Source: Planctomycetota bacterium
GTDB lineage: Bacteria > Planctomycetota > Planctomycetia > Gemmatales > Gemmataceae
Assembly: GCA_021413735.1 (NCBI GenBank)
Contig: JAIOPV010000045.1
Coordinates: 1-36,236 of the forward strand
Reading direction: 5' to 3'
Length of the DNA stretch: 36,236 nt
The position numbers were made by a program, and so were the translations under genes. Shown one piece after another: positions 34,740-36,236 of the stretch (its first letter is position 1; each line of letters opens with the position of its first letter). Below the pieces are notes generated by a model that had not been told where the DNA came from, searched no databases, and saw nothing but the letters and a program-made list of their open reading frames with translations.

Positions 34740-34872
34740 TGGTTGATCACATGTCACTCACGACTCCGTTCACTTGAAGATTGAGTGACATCTAGAAGGG
34801 CAAAGCAGCTCAAATGCCAAAGTCGCATCAACTTACTCTTTGCGTCACAAGTCGGATTACCCACATAACTTG
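34740..34872 (-). promoter_or_regulatory. conserved stress-gene upstream element, copy B
   Basis: Homologous to 12972-13108 before uspA over the whole length, with a few small gaps. It reaches to 17 bases before the hsp20 start. The palindrome seen in copy A is imperfect here (TCACATGTCACTCACGA). The sigma54-like site is at 34805-34819. The blocks TAGAAGGGCAAAGCAG, TCAAATGCCA and TCTTTGC are kept exactly. Confidence 0.75.
34805..34819 (-). promoter_or_regulatory. candidate sigma54 promoter of hsp20
   Basis: The minus strand reads TGGCATTTGAGCTGC, with GG-N10-GC at the -24/-12 spacing of sigma54, one base different from the uspA copy and outside the key positions. Transcription would start near 34793, leaving a leader of about 70 bases. 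A housekeeping promoter elsewhere in the element cannot be excluded. Confidence 0.5.
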
Positions 34873-35155
34873 TCCTCCAATTCGCTTACTTGATGTTTGA
34901 GATCAGGCAATTGGTTGGTGTGCCGGGCCGCTCAGATGGACAACGTCCGCTGTGCGGTACGGATACACCAAGCGCATCGCGCGGTGGACTTTGTGAGAAC
35001 GTTGACGGGTGTCTCGGGCCTGTCGATGCCCTCTTCGGGCAGAACACTCCTCTTCCTTGCACGCCCGAGCACGCGTGCGTGTTTTTTCGAGGCGACAGCG
35101 TTCATCACAAGGGATTTCAAGGGTTTCGTACGAAGTGGCTGGCCGAGACGTGAGT
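34873..35155. other. intergenic region, no gene seen
   Basis: No convincing gene lies between the stress element and the end of the LysR gene. The first 50 bases may continue the similarity to copy A (GATCA, ATTGG and TGTGC occur in order in both). The rest shows nothing I can support. Confidence 0.4.
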
Positions 35156-36082
35156 TTAGGTTGTTAACACGCTGCGAACAGTTTTGGCGAACGCTTCGGC
35201 GGGGGCCCCGAGGACAACCCCGCGACGCCGCACCAAGCCGACCACCCCTCGACCGAAATACCGGCTCATGGATTGCTCATGGAGACTCAGGCTTTGTGAC
35301 TTTGATGGCAGTCCGAATACTAACCCGATTCCGAACCCCAGTTCGACGTACCGGCGGACGACAGCTGTCGTGGCCGCCTCGACCCGCCGTGGCTGGGCGT
35401 CGAACACTCCCAACTTACGCAGTTGCTCGGCGATCTCCGGACGAGAGAAATCCTCCGGAGCGTTGACGAGTGGGTACCCCCGCAGATGCGATGGCTGGAC
35501 CCTCCGAAGACGACTCAGCGGGTGGTCGGCCGGGGTGAGCAGGAGCACGTCCAGTTCGTACGCCGGCTCGCATGTCAATCGAGGGTTGGCGGCGTTTTCG
35601 GCGTGGGCGTCCAGACCAAGGTCTGCCTCCCCGGACTCGACTGCCGCCCCGACCTCATGGGTTCGCCGCTCCAAGAGCCGCAGCCTGACTTCCGGGTGGG
35701 CCTGAGTAAATGCGATGACGACTTCTGGTAGGTCATCCGACAGGATTCGCTGCGGAGCAGCGACGGTCAGCCGGGCCTCGACCGCCTTGCTGCGCTCCTG
35801 GACCGTTCTCTTGAGCGAGTCGATTCCGACCACGAGCGGGTCGGCCGCCTCCGCAAGGAACCGGCCTAGGTCAGTTAGTCGACAGCCTCGGCCATGTGGC
35901 TCGACCAGTCGCACTCCGAACTCACGCTCCAAGGCGTGGACCTGTTCCCACACGGCCGGTTGAGAAACCTCCAGCGCGGCGGCAGCCGCGGCCAGGCTAC
36001 CGAGCCGAGCAGTTTCGCAGAAGCTGCGGAGTTGTTGAAGACGTACATCCTTGTACGCCCGTCGGGCTTGCTGCTTCGGCAT
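35156..36082 (-). CDS. LysR-family transcriptional regulator
   Basis: A 308-residue LysR-type regulator. ATG 36082 starts just before the HTH (VRLQQLRSFCETARLGSLAA, then ALEVSQPAVWEQVHALEREFG and LVEPHGRGCRLTDLG). The substrate-binding domain follows (LTVAAPQRILSDDLPEVVIA, EVRLRLLERRTHEV, GEADLGLDAHAE, VLLLTPADHPLSRL), with a CysB-like layout. The regulated gene is not obvious: the usual divergent neighbour has been replaced by a transposase start 66 bases away, so it may be an orphan. An upstream in-frame extension to 36211 runs through the transposase start and is unlikely. Confidence 0.9.
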   Translation of the reverse strand: MPKQQARRAYKDVRLQQLRSFCETARLGSLAAAAAALEVSQPAVWEQVHALEREFGVRLVEPHGRGCRLTDLGRFLAEAADPLVVGIDSLKRTVQERSKAVEARLTVAAPQRILSDDLPEVVIAFTQAHPEVRLRLLERRTHEVGAAVESGEADLGLDAHAENAANPRLTCEPAYELDVLLLTPADHPLSRLRRVQPSHLRGYPLVNAPEDFSRPEIAEQLRKLGVFDAQPRRVEAATTAVVRRYVELGFGIGLVFGLPSKSQSLSLHEQSMSRYFGRGVVGLVRRRGVVLGAPAEAFAKTVRSVLTT

Positions 36083-36147
36083 CAGTGGCGAACCTCTACT
36101 GAGAGGCGCGCAAAGAATGTTAAACTTTTGGACGTGTACAATGGTGC

Positions 36148-36236
36148 ATGGAGACCCCAGAAGTTTCCTCCAGCAACTGGCGAGAATGGCGACGGTTTCG
36201 GGCCTGGTCACTTAAACAGCAAGGCTGGTTCCAACG
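36148..36236 (+). mobile_element. start of an IS630-type transposase, cut by the window edge
   Basis: From ATG 36148 the frame reads METPEVSSSNWREWRRFRAW and then LKQQGWFQ up to the end. This resembles the N-terminus of planctomycete IS630-family transposases, just before the HTH (SSSNWREWRRFRALELKQQG-like). Only 29 codons are visible, so whether it is intact is unknown. The left end of the element should lie between 36083 and 36147, but the other end is needed to define its terminal repeat. Confidence 0.65.

Noticed and set aside
34724..34750. Upstream GTG start at 34750 for hsp20
   Set aside because: ATG 34723 has a good ribosome binding site, and the extra codons lie inside the conserved upstream element.
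34897..35466. 189-codon plus-strand frame overlapping the LysR gene end
   Set aside because: Overlaps a well supported LysR gene and has no recognisable content.
1..36236. CRISPR arrays, rRNA or tRNA genes
   Set aside because: No regularly spaced repeats, no conserved rRNA segments and no tRNA-like GTTCGAATC arm with matching acceptor stem were found by eye.

Overview
The window looks like a chromosomal segment of a GC-rich planctomycete, most likely a relative of Gemmata (Gemmataceae). The evidence is family content: three Tat-type DUF1501 proteins plus a fourth tail, Gfo/Idh/MocA oxidoreductases beside a DUF6807 (PmoA-like) protein, a lipoprotein neutral-ceramidase-like gene, a Tyr/Pro-rich secreted protein, a giant TPR-CHAT protein and an IS630-type transposase start. 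This placement is inferred from families, not from any search.

Left third (1-9.6 kb): a catabolic and secreted-enzyme region. A DUF1501 gene broken by a one-base frameshift is followed by the orphan C-terminus of another DUF1501 gene, an intact DUF1501 gene, a convergent exported TPR protein, and a three-gene operon (Tat-exported Gfo/Idh/MocA oxidoreductase, DUF6807 protein, second oxidoreductase). A third DUF1501 gene with a clear ribosome binding site follows.

Middle (9.7-18.4 kb): a zone of decay. It holds a ceramidase-like lipoprotein gene split by an in-frame TAA, fragments of a large serine recombinase and of an XRE-type regulator, an intact universal stress protein gene, an intact AONS/KBL-type PLP enzyme, a desert of about 1 kb with a perfect 13-bp hairpin and a WD40 scrap, a membrane-anchored protein interrupted by TGA, and a collapsed two-component operon in which a histidine kinase His box has been fused to a LuxR-type response regulator tail.

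Right half (18.7-33.9 kb): a largely intact cluster of exported, lipid-anchored or membrane proteins of unknown function. It includes two paralogous proteins at its two ends, two proteins sharing a putative YbjN-like domain, an exported M48 metallopeptidase with TPR-like repeats, and an exported 1142-residue TPR-CHAT caspase-like protein. I consider this the best candidate for an undescribed cell-envelope proteolytic system. The right edge (34-36.2 kb) has an Hsp20 gene, a LysR regulator and the start of an IS630-type transposase.

The most striking non-coding signal joins two distant loci. About 135 bp upstream of the universal stress gene (12972-13108) is clearly homologous to about 133 bp upstream of hsp20 (34740-34872), and both contain the same GG-N10-GC sigma54-like site. 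A uspA 3' relic lies just downstream of hsp20, and an hsp20 3' scrap lies just upstream of uspA. I infer a duplicated element-hsp20-uspA stress operon in which each copy lost a different gene. All alignments were done by eye.
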